From NCBI GenBank assembly GCA_900540345.1, contig UQFK01000002.1, positions 1 to 64,000 of the forward strand: DNA of 64,000 nucleotides, read 5' to 3'. More notes on this DNA, generated by a model. The model was not told where the DNA came from and made no database searches. It saw nothing but the letters and a program-made list of their open reading frames with translations. Position 1 is the stretch's first letter. The stretch itself is not shown here. This stretch comes from an uncultured Eggerthella sp. Lineage in GTDB: Bacteria > Actinomycetota > Coriobacteriia > Coriobacteriales > Eggerthellaceae.

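Larger units (their letters stand above)
51200..64000 (-). repeat. Eleven DUF285 supermodules with Trp-Trp signature
   Basis: Each supermodule (about 250-560 aa) opens with a beta-rich unit holding GGRF-x-SN-x(2,3)-WW (for example GGRFESNPYAWWKYDK), then LxIG(V/A), LPW, a WF turn and L.(T/S)FDG, followed by DUF285 units (WDVS.VTDFSYMF) and a closing WFG(S/T)...Y. Signatures lie near 63.91, 63.06, 61.47, 60.33, 59.0, 57.88, 56.79, 55.51, 54.75, 54.01 and 52.55 kb. In the tenth, WW is replaced by TW. Confidence 0.8.

Overview
All credible genes in this window lie on the minus strand, and nearly all of the DNA encodes very large, repeat-built surface proteins. Reading in the direction of transcription (right to left): (1) at least 12,600 codons of one protein that enters from beyond the right edge and ends at 26172; (2) 24 bp later, a 1447-aa exported repeat protein with membrane segments at its C-terminus (21804-26147); (3) a gap of about 0.8-1.1 kb holding promoters, hairpins and a candidate plus-strand small RNA; (4) a 4.7-kilo-residue surface protein (6644-20713) that looks like two wall/membrane proteins joined in frame; (5) 30 bp later, a membrane protein with degenerate GGDEF and EAL (cyclic-di-GMP) domains (3581-6613); (6) a 423-aa basic low-complexity protein of unknown function (2105-3376); and (7) the N-terminal half of a further BspA-like surface protein that leaves through the left edge (1-1634).

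The repeat families are recognisable by eye: DUF285/BspA-like units (WDTSNVT.M..MF type), InlB/Listeria-Bacteroides B-repeats (GYTFxGW ... LYAxW) and MucBP-like units (YTVxYY ... LxLYY). An LPKTS sorting signal, type I signal peptides and basic membrane-anchor tails indicate a Gram-positive cell envelope. Roughly balanced base composition, sorting signals, BspA plus InlB repeats and a GGDEF-EAL protein would suit a host-associated member of the Coriobacteriia (Actinomycetota). That placement is an inference from general character; no marker gene is present.

The likely biology is an adhesin or surface-coat locus. The giant proteins would extend from the cell and bind host, matrix or glycan ligands, and the GGDEF-EAL protein is positioned as a possible cyclic-di-GMP sensor coupled to surface-protein production. 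The most unusual features are the internal LPKTS signal followed, with no stop codon, by a hairpin, a new start and a second signal peptide (a possible natural polyprotein); the eleven-fold supermodule with a Trp-Trp signature in the giant protein, with carbohydrate-binding-like and CUB-like domains inserted; the alternating MucBP/InlB array; and the promoter-operator-terminator set for a plus-strand RNA near 21.54-21.77 kb. No tRNA, rRNA, CRISPR array, insertion sequence or plus-strand protein gene was found. The long plus-strand open frames inside the giant genes are best explained by codon choice.
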